Assembly: GCF_947169445.1 (NCBI RefSeq)
Contig: NZ_CAMVPU010000015.1
Coordinates: forward strand, 19,253 to 83,252
DNA length: 64,000 nt
DNA from: an uncultured Butyrivibrio sp.
Lineage (GTDB): Bacteria > Bacillota > Clostridia > Lachnospirales > Lachnospiraceae
Direction of reading: 5' to 3'
Shown piece after piece: positions 63,306 through 64,000 of this stretch (the first letter of the stretch is position 1; every line of letters starts with the position of its first letter). Made by a program: the position numbers and the translations under genes. Under the pieces are notes generated by a model. It worked only from the letters and a program-made list of their open reading frames with translations. It was not told the origin of the DNA and ran no database searches.

Positions 63306-64000
63306 TTATCTCTGAGCATTAACTTCTGAAATGATTGCATCATATCCCTGGCTTCTGATTGAATCAAGTGTTGCTTTAAACTCGTCCTTTGAAATTGAAC
63401 CGCAGATATACTGTGTTCTTGCAGAACTTACCTGAGTATCAAGGTCAGCTCCAACCTGAGAATATGTGTCAGAACCTACAAGGTATGAAAGAGCAGGATT
63501 AACTTCAGCATACTGAAGAGCCTCTGCATATGCATTGTTCTGAGCATCACTGAACTTATCAGCCTTTACAGGGATAGCACCTGTAGCTGACTCTGAACTT
63601 GGAAGGAATGTAAGAAGCTGGTTGAGTCCCTTGTAGTTGTTTGCAAGTGCTACAGTATCTGCATTCTCAGTATCTGTATCAAGATCCACAATGTATCCGT
63701 CTGCATCTAATTCGTAGTTGATTCCCTCAAGACCATACTGTGTAAGTGTAAGCATTTCAGGTGAGCAAAGTCTGTCGAGAACAGTTAAAGCTGCTTCAAT
63801 CTTCTCTTCTGTATCAAGAGTTGTAGCAGAAAGAGTAAAGAATCCGTTGTAGCCGGCAGTTGCAAGAGTATGTCCGTTAACTGCGCCATAGAGTACCATC
63901 TTAGCAGGCTCGTCAGGGTTAACAACTGATGGTGTCAAAGTATCCTCTGCCTCAAAGTACTGCCAGATTCTCTTTCCGGAGTCAAGAACGTCGATGTAAA
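63306..64000 (-). CDS. Sugar-binding lipoprotein, C-terminal part (cut by window edge)
   Basis: The last 230 or so residues of an LplA-like extracellular solute-binding protein; the frame continues without a stop to base 64000, so the start lies outside. Marks are NGFFTLSATT, a GINYELDADGYIVD stretch typical of these large receptors, and a C-terminal helix pair. As first gene seen of the rhamnogalacturonan operon it is the likely receptor for unsaturated rhamnogalacturonan fragments; permeases presumably lie further upstream. Confidence 0.85.
   Translation of the reverse strand, partial: YIDVLDSGKRIWQYFEAEDTLTPSVVNPDEPAKMVLYGAVNGHTLATAGYNGFFTLSATTLDTEEKIEAALTVLDRLCSPEMLTLTQYGLEGINYELDADGYIVDLDTDTENADTVALANNYKGLNQLLTFLPSSESATGAIPVKADKFSDAQNNAYAEALQYAEVNPALSYLVGSDTYSQVGADLDTQVSSARTQYICGSISKDEFKATLDSIRSQGYDAIISEVNAQR

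Overview
The window looks like chromosomal DNA of a rumen or gut Lachnospiraceae, most like Butyrivibrio or Pseudobutyrivibrio. This is inferred from gene content: two circularly permuted GH3 glucosidases, LplA/LplB/LplC-type sugar transport with a large AraC sensor-regulator, a Bacillus yes/yet-like set of rhamnogalacturonan enzymes, several GGDEF proteins, an oxygen-sensitive [FeFe] hydrogenase homologue and short-form ThiC. No rRNA, tRNA, CRISPR array, phage or intact transposase was seen.

Layout. 1-8230: a diguanylate cyclase cut by the window edge; a hybrid sensor kinase, response regulator and pyrF on the minus strand; a group-B-like [FeFe] hydrogenase; an orphan ABC ATPase. 8266-9070: a gene-free accessory patch with a 307-bp MITE (22-bp perfect inverted ends, 9-bp target duplication) carrying a 32-bp-periodic array of ACGT motifs, then two large inverted repeats. 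9071-15632: larB and larE, a small hypothetical gene, a YczE-like membrane protein, an orphan DUF3990 protein, thioredoxin and a three-gene ABC-2 exporter. 15739-20260: a thiWMEDC operon with a complete promoter, TPP riboswitch and terminator; a seven-codon mini-ORF lies across the terminator. 20275-25425: a lipoprotein esterase, a small gene, an orphan sugar-binding protein, and a binding-protein-like GGDEF sensor whose end overlaps it.

25499-39219 is a glycoside uptake and hydrolysis locus: two permeases, a type-B esterase and two GH3 enzymes on the minus strand, an AraC regulator, and a divergent binding lipoprotein. Both promoter regions carry a CCAAAA-N-TTTTGG dyad. A 258-bp near-palindrome separates regulator from permeases. 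39308-43140 holds second-messenger genes, including a GGDEF-EAL protein with both active sites degenerate. 43269-46695 holds aroQ, secreted proteins of unknown role and a membrane-anchored GH43.

46850-51920 is the best candidate for an undescribed system: a YbjN/secretion-chaperone-like protein, a 1174-residue protein with coiled-coil and membrane-active-looking regions, and a double GNAT-like protein, in one tight operon. 52170-64000 is a rhamnogalacturonan-I locus (binding protein, YetA-like exo-lyase, YesU-like protein, PL11 lyase, CE12 esterase, GH2) that runs by overlapping genes into a split chromate-type transporter pair.
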